In this document: positions 9,034 through 18,468 of the stretch, piece after piece
How the letters are laid out: each line of letters opens with the position of its first letter
Numbering within the stretch: position 1 is the first letter of the stretch
NCBI RefSeq assembly: GCF_030388665.1
Contig: NZ_CP128846.1
Span: forward strand, 7,846,001 to 7,910,000
Length of the DNA: 64,000 nucleotides
Origin: Streptomyces flavofungini
GTDB taxonomy: Bacteria > Actinomycetota > Actinomycetes > Streptomycetales > Streptomycetaceae
Direction of reading: 5' to 3'
Made by a program: the position numbers and the translations under genes
Notes under the pieces: generated by a model
What the model was told of the DNA's origin: nothing
Database searches by the model: none
Seen by the model: only the letters and a program-made list of their open reading frames with translations

Positions 9034-9130
9034 GGCGGAGCGTGTCCGGCTTGGAGGATCCGACCAGGGCCCCGGGGGGCGTCTGGGTGATCGTCCCAGG
9101 CGGCGCAATCCCTTCGGCATGGGACAATGA

Positions 9131-10639
<1,509 letters not shown>

Positions 10640-10654
10640 TCCGCCCCCAACGCC

Positions 10655-10691
10655 CGGACGGCCCCCGCGAGTTCATCGCGGGGGCCGTCCG
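10655..10691 (+). terminator. Rho-independent-type terminator after guaB1
   Basis: A perfect 16-base-pair stem (10655-10670 with 10676-10691) closed by a five-base loop GTTCA starts 15 bases after the guaB1 stop. No U tract follows, as is common in Streptomyces. Confidence 0.85.
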
Positions 10692-10757
10692 CGTTCTCCG
10701 GCCGCCGGGGGCGCCGCCGCGGGCGCCCGATCAAACAAGGACAAACCGGGCGCGGAC

Positions 10758-10873
10758 GCAACGGACGAAACGGACGGCGCAACGATCGGGCGCATCACCG
10801 CGTCGCACGCAACGATCTTGTGTCGATGCGCAACGTTGCTGCATTACGGTTGGGAACCAGCGCCTCGTAGAGT
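10758..10873 (+). promoter_or_regulatory. Permease promoter with four phased GCAAC sites (probable Lrp/AsnC operator array)
   Basis: GCAACG at 10758, GCAACGATC at 10779 and 10809, and the palindrome GCAACGTTGC at 10830-10839 are spaced 21, 30 and 21 bases, close to whole helical turns. They are followed by a promoter candidate TTACGG (10844-10849), 18 bases, TAGAGT (10868-10873). The last site begins 38 bases before the -10 box. The same arrangement precedes davA (13913-14009). The adjacent Lrp/AsnC protein is the obvious candidate binder. From 10692 to 10757 I see nothing further. Confidence 0.65.
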
Positions 10874-10986
10874 CGGGCGCTGTACGTGGCGTGGCGGGGA
10901 CTGCCTGCTCGGTGGCTCCCGTTCTTTGCGTCTGGGCTGCCGCGGCTTCCTGCCACCTCTACCGGCAGCGATGAAGGAGCCAGCGC

Positions 10987-12480
10987 GTGCTCGACCAGGG
11001 CGCACCCCCGAAGACCCGCCCACGCCCCCAGGGCGACGTCGGTCTCGGCAGCCGAATAACGCGGCGCAAGCCCGTGGACCGCCTGGTCGCCGAGGGCGGC
11101 CAGGGTGAGGGCGGCACGCTCCGCCGGACCCTCGGCATGTGGCAGCTGACCATGATCAGCATCGGCGCCACCCTCGGTACCGGCATCTTCGTGGTGCTCG
11201 GCGAGAGCGTCCCGAAGGCGGGCCCCGCCGTCACGATCTCCTTCGTGATCGCCGGTCTCACCGCCCTCTTCTCGGCCCTCTCCTACGCCGAGCTGGCCGG
11301 CACCATCCCGGTCGCCGGATCCTCGTACTCGTACGCGTACGCGACGATGGGCGAACTCGTCGCCTGGGTCTGTGGCTGGTGCCTGGTCCTGGAGTACGGC
11401 GTGTCCGTCGCGGCCGTCGCCGTCGGCTGGGGCGAGTACCTGAACGAGCTGCTCGACGGCACCATCGGCGTCACCATCCCGGACGCGCTGTCCGCGGCGC
11501 CCGGCGAGGTCGACGGCGCGATCATGAACCTGCCCGGCCTGATCGTCGTGCTGCTCGCCATGGTGTTCCTGCTCGGCGGCGCCAAGGAGTCCGCGCGCGC
11601 CAACACGATCATGGTGATCGTGAAGATCGCGGCCCTCGTGCTGTTCTGCGCGGTCGGCTTCACCGGCTTCAAGTCCGGCAACTACGCCGACTTCATGCCG
11701 CTCGGCGTCGCCGGCGTCAGCGCGGCCGGAGCGAGCCTGTTCTTCTCCTACATCGGCTTCGACGCCGCCTCCACCGCAGGTGAGGAGGCCAAGAACCCGC
11801 AGCGCGACCTGCCCCGCGCGATCATGCTCTCGCTGATCATCGTCACCGCGCTCTACGTCCTGGTCGCCGCGGTCGCCGTCGGCGCCTGGAACTGGAAGGA
11901 CTTCGAGGGCTCCGAGGCCTCGCTGACCGCGATCATGAACGACGTGACCGGCCAGACCTTCTGGGGCACGCTCCTCGCCGCCGGTGCCGTCATCTCCATC
12001 GCGAGCGTCGTCCTGACCGTCCTCTACGGCCAGACCCGCGTGCTCTTCGCGATGTCCCGCGACGGACTCGTGCCCAAGACGTTCGCCAAGGTCAGCGGCA
12101 AGACCGGCACGCCCAGGGTGAACACCGTCCTGGTGTCCCTGTTCTGCGGCGCGCTCGCCTCCGTGATCCCGCTCGGCAAGCTCGTCGACGCCACCAGCAT
12201 CGGCACGCTGTTCGCCTTCGGCCTGGTCAACGTCGCCGTGATCGTCCTGCGCCGGACCCGGCCCGACATGCCGCGCACCTTCCGGGTGCCGCTCGGCTGG
12301 CTCTTCCCGGTCCTCGGCTTCGGCTTCTGCGCGTACAACATGTACAACCTCGACGCGGCGACCTGGAAGGTCTTCGGTGTCTGGATGGTCGTCGGGCTCG
12401 TGTTCTACTTCCTGTACGGGATGCGCCGCTCCCGCCTGGAGACCGAGCCGCTCGACGCGGAGGCCTCCGCAGTGAAGTGA
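10987..12480 (+). CDS. APC-superfamily cationic amino-acid permease
   Basis: A 497-residue polytopic transporter of the amino acid-polyamine-organocation family. A hydrophilic N terminus of ~45 residues is followed by the helix 1 motif IGATLGTGIFVVLG and about 12 predicted membrane helices, including FFSYIGFDAASTAGEEAKNP, typical of the CAT/YfnA branch that carries Lys/Arg/other amino acids. It precedes the Lrp/AsnC gene by 39 bases and is probably cotranscribed with it. Its promoter array matches that of davA, so I infer it imports L-lysine for the DavB/DavA pathway. The substrate itself cannot be proven from sequence. Confidence 0.9.
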   Translation: MLDQGAPPKTRPRPQGDVGLGSRITRRKPVDRLVAEGGQGEGGTLRRTLGMWQLTMISIGATLGTGIFVVLGESVPKAGPAVTISFVIAGLTALFSALSYAELAGTIPVAGSSYSYAYATMGELVAWVCGWCLVLEYGVSVAAVAVGWGEYLNELLDGTIGVTIPDALSAAPGEVDGAIMNLPGLIVVLLAMVFLLGGAKESARANTIMVIVKIAALVLFCAVGFTGFKSGNYADFMPLGVAGVSAAGASLFFSYIGFDAASTAGEEAKNPQRDLPRAIMLSLIIVTALYVLVAAVAVGAWNWKDFEGSEASLTAIMNDVTGQTFWGTLLAAGAVISIASVVLTVLYGQTRVLFAMSRDGLVPKTFAKVSGKTGTPRVNTVLVSLFCGALASVIPLGKLVDATSIGTLFAFGLVNVAVIVLRRTRPDMPRTFRVPLGWLFPVLGFGFCAYNMYNLDAATWKVFGVWMVVGLVFYFLYGMRRSRLETEPLDAEASAVK

Positions 12481-12519
12481 CACGCGTGAAGCGACACGCA
12501 GAAAAGTGAACGACCCCCT

Positions 12520-12975
12520 GTGCGACTGAACGATCTCGACGAACGCATCGTGCACGCCCTCGCCGAGGACGCCCGCCGCTCCTACGCCGACATCGGCCAG
12601 CTCGTCGGCCTGTCCGCGCCCGCCGTGAAGCGGCGCGTGGACCGGCTGCGGGCCACCGGAGCGATCACCGGATTCACGGTGCGGGTCGACCCGGCGGCGC
12701 TCGGCTGGGAGACCGAGGGGTTCATCGAGATCTACTGCCGTCGGAACACCTCGCCGGAGGCGATCCAGCGGGGGCTCGAGCGGTACCCGGAGATCGCGTC
12801 CGCCTCCACCGTCACCGGTGAGGCGGACGCGATCGTTCAGGTCTTCGCCGCGGACATGCGGCATTTCGAGCGGGTGCTCGAGCGCATCGCGGGGGAGCCG
12901 TTCGTCGAGCGGACCAAGTCCGTGCTGGTGCTCTCGCCGCTGATGCGGAGGTTCTCTTCGGGGTCGCCCGCCTAG
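12520..12975 (+). CDS. Lrp/AsnC family regulator, probable regulator of permease and davBA
   Basis: A 151-residue Lrp/AsnC protein: N-terminal helix-turn-helix (DERIVHALAEDARRSYADIG ... LSAPAVKRRVDRL), then a RAM ligand domain (VTGEADAIVQVFAADMRHFERVL). It starts at GTG 12520, 39 bases after the permease. Such proteins bind phased sites as octamers and respond to amino acids. The two GCAAC arrays flanking this locus (10758-10839 and 13913-13974) fit that mode, making this protein the likely local regulator of lysine uptake and degradation. Confidence 0.93.
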   Translation: MRLNDLDERIVHALAEDARRSYADIGQLVGLSAPAVKRRVDRLRATGAITGFTVRVDPAALGWETEGFIEIYCRRNTSPEAIQRGLERYPEIASASTVTGEADAIVQVFAADMRHFERVLERIAGEPFVERTKSVLVLSPLMRRFSSGSPA

Positions 12976-12992
12976 TTCTTCGGGTGCGCCGA

Positions 12993-13027
12993 CCGGCCCC
13001 GCCCGGTCCGTGGCCGGGCGGGGCCGG
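12993..13027. terminator. Bidirectional terminator
   Basis: A perfect 14-base-pair GC stem (12993-13006 with 13014-13027) with a seven-base loop lies between the converging Lrp and secreted-protein genes. Confidence 0.8.
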
Positions 13028-13079
13028 AGCTCGCGGTGGCGCGGTGGCCCGACCCCCGTCCGGGTCACCGCGCCGGTTC

Positions 13080-13736
13080 TCAGTCGCCCTCGGGGTACGG
13101 CGGGTTCCACGGGGCCACGTGGAAGTCGCCCGTCCCCTTCTTGACCACCTCGAAGGGGGCGGCGCTGTTGCACTTCGGCAGCTTCTTGTCGCCGGTGGGA
13201 CCGCCCGTGGCGCCCCAGCTGTAGCCGGCGCGGTCCAGCTTGCCCGGGCCCTTGTCGTGCACGCTGAAGCCGACGCGGCCGCCCTTGATGTCCTTGATGT
13301 TGGTCTTGGTGATGATGCCGGTCACCGAGGCCACCTTGCCGCCGGTCACGAGGCAGTCGATCCGGCCCTTCGCCCAGCCGCCCTTGCCGCCAGGCTTGTC
13401 CAGGTGCACGAACTCGAACGTGCCGGTCGCCTTGCTGGGGTCGTCGTTGTACTTGGCGGCCAGGTGCGCGTCGAATGTGAACGTCACGTCCTCCGTGGTC
13501 TTGCGGAAGAGCTTCGCCGAGCCGGTGAGCGCGGCCGCCTCACGCGGCTTCGCCTTGGCCGGGGCCGCGTCCTTCGCGGCGGGAGCGGGGTGCGCGGCGT
13601 CCTGCGCGCCGATCCGCTTGCCGGGGTGCGTCACGTCCTCGCCGGACGCCACGGCCACGCCGGCCGCGCCCGCGGTGATCAGGAGTGCGGCGCCCACGGC
13701 GACGGCGCGGTTGCGGGTGAAGGCGTTACGGCTCAC
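13080..13736 (-). CDS. Secreted protein of unknown function
   Basis: A 218-residue protein with a classical signal peptide (RNRAVAVGAALLITAGAAG then AVASG) and an Ala/Pro/Lys-rich linker. A soluble domain follows, starting about residue 70 (LTGSAKLFRKTTEDVTFTFD), rich in beta-strand-like segments, with two cysteines that could form a disulfide (IDCLV, PKCNS). It ends FHVAPWNPPYPEGD. I do not recognise the family; similar Streptomyces proteins are called repetitive secreted protein. It sits between lrp and davA on the opposite strand, with no evident link to lysine metabolism. Confidence 0.8.
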   Translation of the reverse strand: MSRNAFTRNRAVAVGAALLITAGAAGVAVASGEDVTHPGKRIGAQDAAHPAPAAKDAAPAKAKPREAAALTGSAKLFRKTTEDVTFTFDAHLAAKYNDDPSKATGTFEFVHLDKPGGKGGWAKGRIDCLVTGGKVASVTGIITKTNIKDIKGGRVGFSVHDKGPGKLDRAGYSWGATGGPTGDKKLPKCNSAAPFEVVKKGTGDFHVAPWNPPYPEGD

Positions 13737-13912
13737 GGGAAGCCCTCCGTCTTTCGTTCAGGCTGGTCACCCGGCGTTTCCGGGTGAGATCACGATCCCG
13801 TGGCAGGGGGGTCGGACGCGTCCGGCCGTGGGCTGCTCTGTGCTTCCGCCGCGCGGGGGAGGGAGTGCGGCCCGGAGTGCGCCCGCAGACGGACACGCCG
13901 CCCGCGGGGCAC

Positions 13913-14009
13913 GCAACGAATCGCCGCCGCACCCGCCGCACGCGCAACAGATCGCCCAGAGGGGTGCAACGGTCGCGCCTTGCCCGGCCACGGCCGCGGA
14001 ACGTACCGT
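13913..14009 (+). promoter_or_regulatory. davA promoter with three phased GCAAC sites
   Basis: GCAACGAATC (13913-13922), GCAACAGATC (13944-13953) and GCAACGGTC (13966-13974) are spaced 31 and 22 bases. A promoter candidate TTGCCC (13980-13985), 18 bases, TACCGT (14004-14009) follows, so the last site begins 38 bases before the -10 box. Spacing and position repeat those upstream of the permease, suggesting one activator for both. In the rest of the 326-base gap (13737-14062) I see only GC-rich sequence and the start of the divergent secreted gene. Confidence 0.65.
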
Positions 14010-14062
14010 CTTTGCGAACCCCTGACGCCCGCCCGTCTCCCTACGCACGCCCCGAGGTAGCC

Positions 14063-14866
14063 ATGCCGCCGCTGCGCACCGCCCTGCTCCAGAGCTCGGG
14101 ACGTCCCGGTTCCGTCGCCGCCAACCTCAAGGTCCTCGACGAGGCGGCGGAGCGGGCCGCGGCGGCCGGAGCCCGGCTGCTCGTGACGCCGGAGATGTTC
14201 CTGACCGGGTACGCGATCGGCGACGACGTGCCCCGCCTCGCCGAGCCCGCCGACGGCGACGCGGCGGACGCCGTGGCCGACATCGCCGTACGCCACGGCC
14301 TCGCCGTCGCCTACGGCTACCCGGAGCGCGCGGACACCCACGTCTTCAACTCCGTCCAGCTCATCGGCGCGGACGGCGCCCGGCTCGCGAACTACCGCAA
14401 GACCCACCTCTTCGGCTGCTTCGAGCGCGACCACTTCACGCCCGGCGAGCAGACCGTCGTCCAGGCCGACCTCGACGGCGTCCGGATCGGCCTGATGATC
14501 TGCTACGACGTGGAGTTCCCCGAGAACGTGCGGGCCCACGCCCTCGCGGGCACCGACCTGCTGGTCGTGCCGACCGCGCAGATGCACCCCTTCCAGTTCG
14601 TCGCCGAGTCGGTCGTGCCGGTGCGCGCCTTCGAGAACCAGATGTACGTCGCGTACGTCAACCGCGTCGGCCCCGAGGGCGAGTTCGAGTTCGTCGGCCT
14701 GTCCACGCTCGCCGGTCCCGACGGGATCGCCCGGACGCGCGCCGGACGCGGCGAGGACCTGGTGATCGCCGACGCCGACCCCGCCTTCCTCGCCGCCTCC
14801 CGCGAGGCCAACCCCTATCTGAGCGACCGCCGCCCCGGCCTGTACGGACCCCTCGTCCAGGCCTGA
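14063..14866 (+). CDS. davA: DavA-like 5-aminovaleramidase (nitrilase superfamily)
   Basis: A 267-residue carbon-nitrogen hydrolase with the nitrilase catalytic triad: Glu44 (VTPEMFLTGY), Lys113 (YRKTHLFG) and Cys147 (LMICYDVEFPEN). These motifs and the length closely follow Pseudomonas putida DavA, which hydrolyses 5-aminovaleramide to 5-aminovalerate and ammonia. The partner davB lies 84 bases downstream on the same strand, exactly the DavB/DavA pairing of the lysine 2-monooxygenase pathway. The ATG at 14063 follows GAGG. A promoter with GCAAC repeats precedes it. The alternative is an amidase for another amide made by the neighbouring oxidase, such as indole-3-acetamide. Confidence 0.82.
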   Translation: MPPLRTALLQSSGRPGSVAANLKVLDEAAERAAAAGARLLVTPEMFLTGYAIGDDVPRLAEPADGDAADAVADIAVRHGLAVAYGYPERADTHVFNSVQLIGADGARLANYRKTHLFGCFERDHFTPGEQTVVQADLDGVRIGLMICYDVEFPENVRAHALAGTDLLVVPTAQMHPFQFVAESVVPVRAFENQMYVAYVNRVGPEGEFEFVGLSTLAGPDGIARTRAGRGEDLVIADADPAFLAASREANPYLSDRRPGLYGPLVQA

Positions 14867-14950
14867 CCGCACCGGCAGCGCCGCAAGGCCGCCGAGGGCG
14901 AAGCCCGCCCGCGCCACCTTTTTCCGTACCGCGCAAGGAGTCCGTACCCC

Positions 14951-16663
14951 ATGACGTCCACGGTGCCCACCGCCGTCCAGCACACCGACGCCCAGCCGCC
15001 CATCACCATGTTCGGGCCGGACTTCCCCTACGCGTACGACGACTTCCTCGCGCATCCCGCGGGCCTCGGCCAGATACCCGCGACCGAGCACGGCGCCGAA
15101 GTCGCCGTCATCGGCGGCGGCCTCTCCGGCATCGTGGCCGCGTACGAGCTGATGAAGATGGGCCTCAAGCCCGTCGTCTACGAAGCCGACCAGATCGGCG
15201 GACGGCTGCGCACCGTCGGCTTCGAGGGCACCGGCACCGAGGGCCTCACCGCCGAGATGGGCGCCATGCGGTTCCCGCCGTCCTCCACCGCGCTCCAGCA
15301 CTACATCGACCTGGTGGGCCTGCAGACCAAGGCGTTCCCCAACCCGCTCGCCGAGTCGACCCCCTCGACGGTCGTGGACCTCAAGGGCGAGTCGCACTAC
15401 GCCACCACCGTCGACGACCTGCCGCAGGTCTACCGCGACGTGATGCACGCCTGGAACGCCTGCCTGGAGGAGGGCGCGGACTTCTCCGACATGAACCGCG
15501 CCCTGCGCGAGCGCGACGTGCCCAAGATCCGGGAGATCTGGTCGAGGCTCGTCGAGAAGCTCGACAACCAGACCTTCTACGGCTTCCTCTGCGAGTCCGA
15601 GGCCTTCAAGTCCTTCCGGCACCGCGAGATCTTCGGCCAGGTCGGCTTCGGCACCGGCGGCTGGGACACCGACTTCCCGAACTCCATCCTGGAGATCCTG
15701 CGCGTCGTCTACACCGAGGCCGACGACCACCACCGCGGCATCGTCGGCGGCAGCCAGCAGCTGCCCCTGCGCCTGTGGGAGCGCGAGCCGCAGAAGATCG
15801 TGCACTGGCCGCTCGGCACGTCCCTCGCCTCGCTGCACGACGGCCGCGCGCCCAAGCCCGCCGTGACCCGCCTGCACCGCACCGCCGGCAACCGCGTCAC
15901 GGTCACCGACGCGAACGGCGACATCCGCACCTACCGCGCCGCGATCTTCACCGCCCAGTCCTGGATGCTGCTCTCCAAGATCGAGTGCGACGACTCGCTG
16001 TTCCCCATCGACCACTGGACGGCGATGGAGCGGACCCACTACATGGAGTCCAGCAAGCTCTTCGTGCCCGTCGACCGGCCCTTCTGGCTGGACAAGGCCG
16101 TCGACGACAGGGGAAATCCGACCGGCCGGGACGTCATGTCGATGACGCTCACCGACCGCATGACGCGCGGCACCTACCTGCTCGACGACGGCCCGGACAA
16201 GCCCGCCGTCATCTGCCTCTCCTACACCTGGTGCGACGACAGCCTGAAGTGGCTGCCGCTGTCGGCGAACGAGCGCATGGAGGTCATGCTCAAGTCGCTC
16301 GGCGAGATCTACCCGAAGGTCGACATCAGGAAGCACATCATCGGCAACCCGGTGACCGTGTCCTGGGAGAACGAGCCCTATTTCATGGGCGCGTTCAAGG
16401 CGAACCTGCCGGGCCACTACCGCTACCAGCGGCGTCTGTACACGCACTTCATGCAGGACCGCCTCCCCGAGGACAAGCGCGGCATCTTCCTCGCGGGCGA
16501 CGACATCTCCTGGACGGCCGGCTGGGCCGAGGGCGCCGTGACGACGGCCCTGAACGCCGTGTGGGGCGTCATGCACCACTTCGGCGGCGCCACCGACGCG
16601 ACCAACCCCGGCCCCGGCGACCTCTACGACGAGATCGCGCCGGTGGAACTCCCGGAGGACTGA
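14951..16663 (+). CDS. davB: L-lysine 2-monooxygenase (DavB-like flavin amine oxidase)
   Basis: A 570-residue FAD enzyme. The Rossmann motif VAVIGGGLSGIVAAYEL is at residues 51-67, and the C-terminal FAD-binding region is LAGDDISWTAGWAEGAV. Segments such as ITMFGPDFPYAYDDFLAHPA, FGQVGFGTGGWDTDFPNS and NPGPGDLYDEI match, as I recall it, Pseudomonas DavB almost word for word. DavB oxidatively decarboxylates L-lysine to 5-aminovaleramide, which DavA then hydrolyses. Tryptophan 2-monooxygenase (IaaM) is a more distant relative and the main alternative. It follows davA by 84 bases with AAGGAG before the ATG; the later genes davT and davD are not in this window. Confidence 0.85.
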   Translation: MTSTVPTAVQHTDAQPPITMFGPDFPYAYDDFLAHPAGLGQIPATEHGAEVAVIGGGLSGIVAAYELMKMGLKPVVYEADQIGGRLRTVGFEGTGTEGLTAEMGAMRFPPSSTALQHYIDLVGLQTKAFPNPLAESTPSTVVDLKGESHYATTVDDLPQVYRDVMHAWNACLEEGADFSDMNRALRERDVPKIREIWSRLVEKLDNQTFYGFLCESEAFKSFRHREIFGQVGFGTGGWDTDFPNSILEILRVVYTEADDHHRGIVGGSQQLPLRLWEREPQKIVHWPLGTSLASLHDGRAPKPAVTRLHRTAGNRVTVTDANGDIRTYRAAIFTAQSWMLLSKIECDDSLFPIDHWTAMERTHYMESSKLFVPVDRPFWLDKAVDDRGNPTGRDVMSMTLTDRMTRGTYLLDDGPDKPAVICLSYTWCDDSLKWLPLSANERMEVMLKSLGEIYPKVDIRKHIIGNPVTVSWENEPYFMGAFKANLPGHYRYQRRLYTHFMQDRLPEDKRGIFLAGDDISWTAGWAEGAVTTALNAVWGVMHHFGGATDATNPGPGDLYDEIAPVELPED

Positions 16664-16679
16664 TCCCGAGGGGGAGCCC

Positions 16680-17621
16680 TCAGAGGCCCGCCTCCCTGGC
16701 CGCCGCGTGCACCGCGGCGGCCACGTCGGTCAGCTCCAGGGCGTCCCGCACGCCCGCCTGGAGGTCGACGAGGATCTCCTCCACGCCGACGGCCGCGTGT
16801 GCCACCAGGTCCTCGGCGATCTGCTCCGCGTTGCCCCGGAAGGGGGCGCGGTCGGGGCCGTCGTACGGCTTCGACGTGAAGCGCGCGTTCGCGCGCAGGA
16901 CGCTCTGGATCGGGGCGGTGCGACCGCGTTCGGCGGCCAGGTCGGTGAGCCGCCGCCACTCCTCGGCGAGGCGCGCGGGGCCCGCCGCGCCCGGCATCCA
17001 GCCGTCGGCGCGGTCCACGAGCCTGCGGGCGGCCCGCGGGCTGTTGGCGGGCAGCAGGACGGGGATCGGGCGGGCCGGCTTCGGCCCCACCTCGGACGGG
17101 ACGATCGTCGTCCGAGTCCCCTTGGTCCCCTCGTACGCGACCGGGTCCGGGCCCCACACGGCCCGGCACACGTCGAGCGTCTCGTCGAGGACCTCGCCAC
17201 GCCGTTCGTAGGGCGCGACGGACGCCGCCGCGTACTCGTCGATGGACCAGCCCGTGCCGAGGCCCGCGACCACCCGGCCGCCGCTCGCCGCGTCCAACGA
17301 GGCCAGGGAGCGGGCCAGTTGGAACGGCACGTGCAGCGGCGCCACCAGGACGCTGGTGCCGAGGCGCACCCGCTCGGTGACGGCGGCGGCGAGGGTGAGC
17401 GTGACCAGGGGGTCGGCGACCGAGCGGTAGGTGTCGGGCCAGGGCCTGCCGGGGATGCCCCACAGGCCCTGTGTCGGGGGATCGGGGAACAGGACGCGCT
17501 CGAAGACCCAGAGGCTGTCGAACCCGGTCTCCTCGGCGGCACGCGCCACCCGCGCGACATCGCGTCCGACGGCGAAGTGCTTCATCTGCGGCAGGCCGAG
17601 GCCGAGTCGGCAAGAGGGCAC
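16680..17621 (-). CDS. LLM-class F420-dependent oxidoreductase
   Basis: A 313-residue luciferase-like TIM-barrel protein. Family motifs include GFDSLWVFERVLFP, the LGTSVLVAPLHVPFQLARSL region with DAASGGRVVAGLGTGW, and a C-terminal GVEEILVDLQ. The length and actinobacterial setting favour coenzyme F420 over FMN. The start is GTG 17621 with AGGAG upstream on the minus strand. It converges with davB (16 bases apart) and is followed upstream by the DUF5995 gene on the same strand. The substrate is unknown. Confidence 0.85.
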   Translation of the reverse strand: MPSCRLGLGLPQMKHFAVGRDVARVARAAEETGFDSLWVFERVLFPDPPTQGLWGIPGRPWPDTYRSVADPLVTLTLAAAVTERVRLGTSVLVAPLHVPFQLARSLASLDAASGGRVVAGLGTGWSIDEYAAASVAPYERRGEVLDETLDVCRAVWGPDPVAYEGTKGTRTTIVPSEVGPKPARPIPVLLPANSPRAARRLVDRADGWMPGAAGPARLAEEWRRLTDLAAERGRTAPIQSVLRANARFTSKPYDGPDRAPFRGNAEQIAEDLVAHAAVGVEEILVDLQAGVRDALELTDVAAAVHAAAREAGL

Positions 17622-17679
17622 GACAGCTCCTGGGGGTCCGGGGCGGTACGGGTCCCGGACACGCTAGCCCGGCGCGGGA

Positions 17680-18417
17680 TCAGTCCGGCAGAGGCGTGAG
17701 CAGCATCCGCCCCACCAGGCCCACCGTGTCGTCCAGGCGCGCCCGCATCTCCTCCGCCACGCCGGGGAAGTCGCGCAGCGCCCACAGGGCGCGCGCCGCC
17801 GACCACGCGCCGTCGCGGGCGCGGTCCAGGCTCCAGGAGCCGAGCAGGTGGGTGAGGGGGTCGGCGACCTGGAACAGGTCGGGGCCCGGCATCAGGTCCT
17901 CGCGGATGCGTTCCTCCAGCGAGACCAGGATGTCGCCCACGCGGTCGAACTCGTCCTCCAGGTCGGGCGGCGCGCAGCCGAGGCTGTGGCAGGTGTCCAC
18001 GACGGCGAGGGCCAGGTCGTGGCCGATGTGGGCGTTGATGCCCGCGAGCGCGAACTGCAGGCCGCGCACGCCGGGGTGGCGGCGCAGCTGGAAGAGGGGG
18101 CGCCAGCACGCGGGCGGGCACCCGTCGGCCGCGGCGGTGTCCACGGCCCGCAGATAGCGCTCGGCGAAGCGGACGTCCAGGGTCACCGCCGCCGTCGCGT
18201 CGGGGAACCCGCCCGCGGCGACGGTCCGGCCGACCTCCTGGGTGACAACCAGATACACGCGGTTGAAGACGGCGACGCCGTCGCGGCGCGGCCACAGGGC
18301 GTCGAGGGCGCGCATCCGCGCGAGGACGCCGTCGATGCCGCCGTCGGTGAGGCGGCCGGTTCCGCTGCCCGCGCGCACGGGGTGGGCGCGCTCGGCGATC
18401 CGCTCGGACTGGGCCAT
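17680..18417 (-). CDS. DUF5995 family protein
   Basis: A 245-residue mostly alpha-helical protein with the DUF5995 pattern: RMRALDALWPRRDGVAVFNR, DVRFAERYL, and LQFALAGINAHIGHDLALAV with conserved Asn/His/Asp residues that could bind a metal. There is no signal peptide. Function is unknown. It lies between an oxidoreductase and a uracil/xanthine permease, all on the minus strand, with gaps of about 50 bases on either side, so cotranscription is possible. Confidence 0.8.
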   Translation of the reverse strand: MAQSERIAERAHPVRAGSGTGRLTDGGIDGVLARMRALDALWPRRDGVAVFNRVYLVVTQEVGRTVAAGGFPDATAAVTLDVRFAERYLRAVDTAAADGCPPACWRPLFQLRRHPGVRGLQFALAGINAHIGHDLALAVVDTCHSLGCAPPDLEDEFDRVGDILVSLEERIREDLMPGPDLFQVADPLTHLLGSWSLDRARDGAWSAARALWALRDFPGVAEEMRARLDDTVGLVGRMLLTPLPD

Positions 18418-18468
18418 GCGGGCAGGGTCCCAGCCCCGGCGCGGCGCGCGGGCACGCCGGGCGCGGGC

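Noticed and set aside
13790..16579. Long minus-strand frame opposite davA and davB
   Set aside because: Composition is a shadow of the real genes on the plus strand; no family motif.
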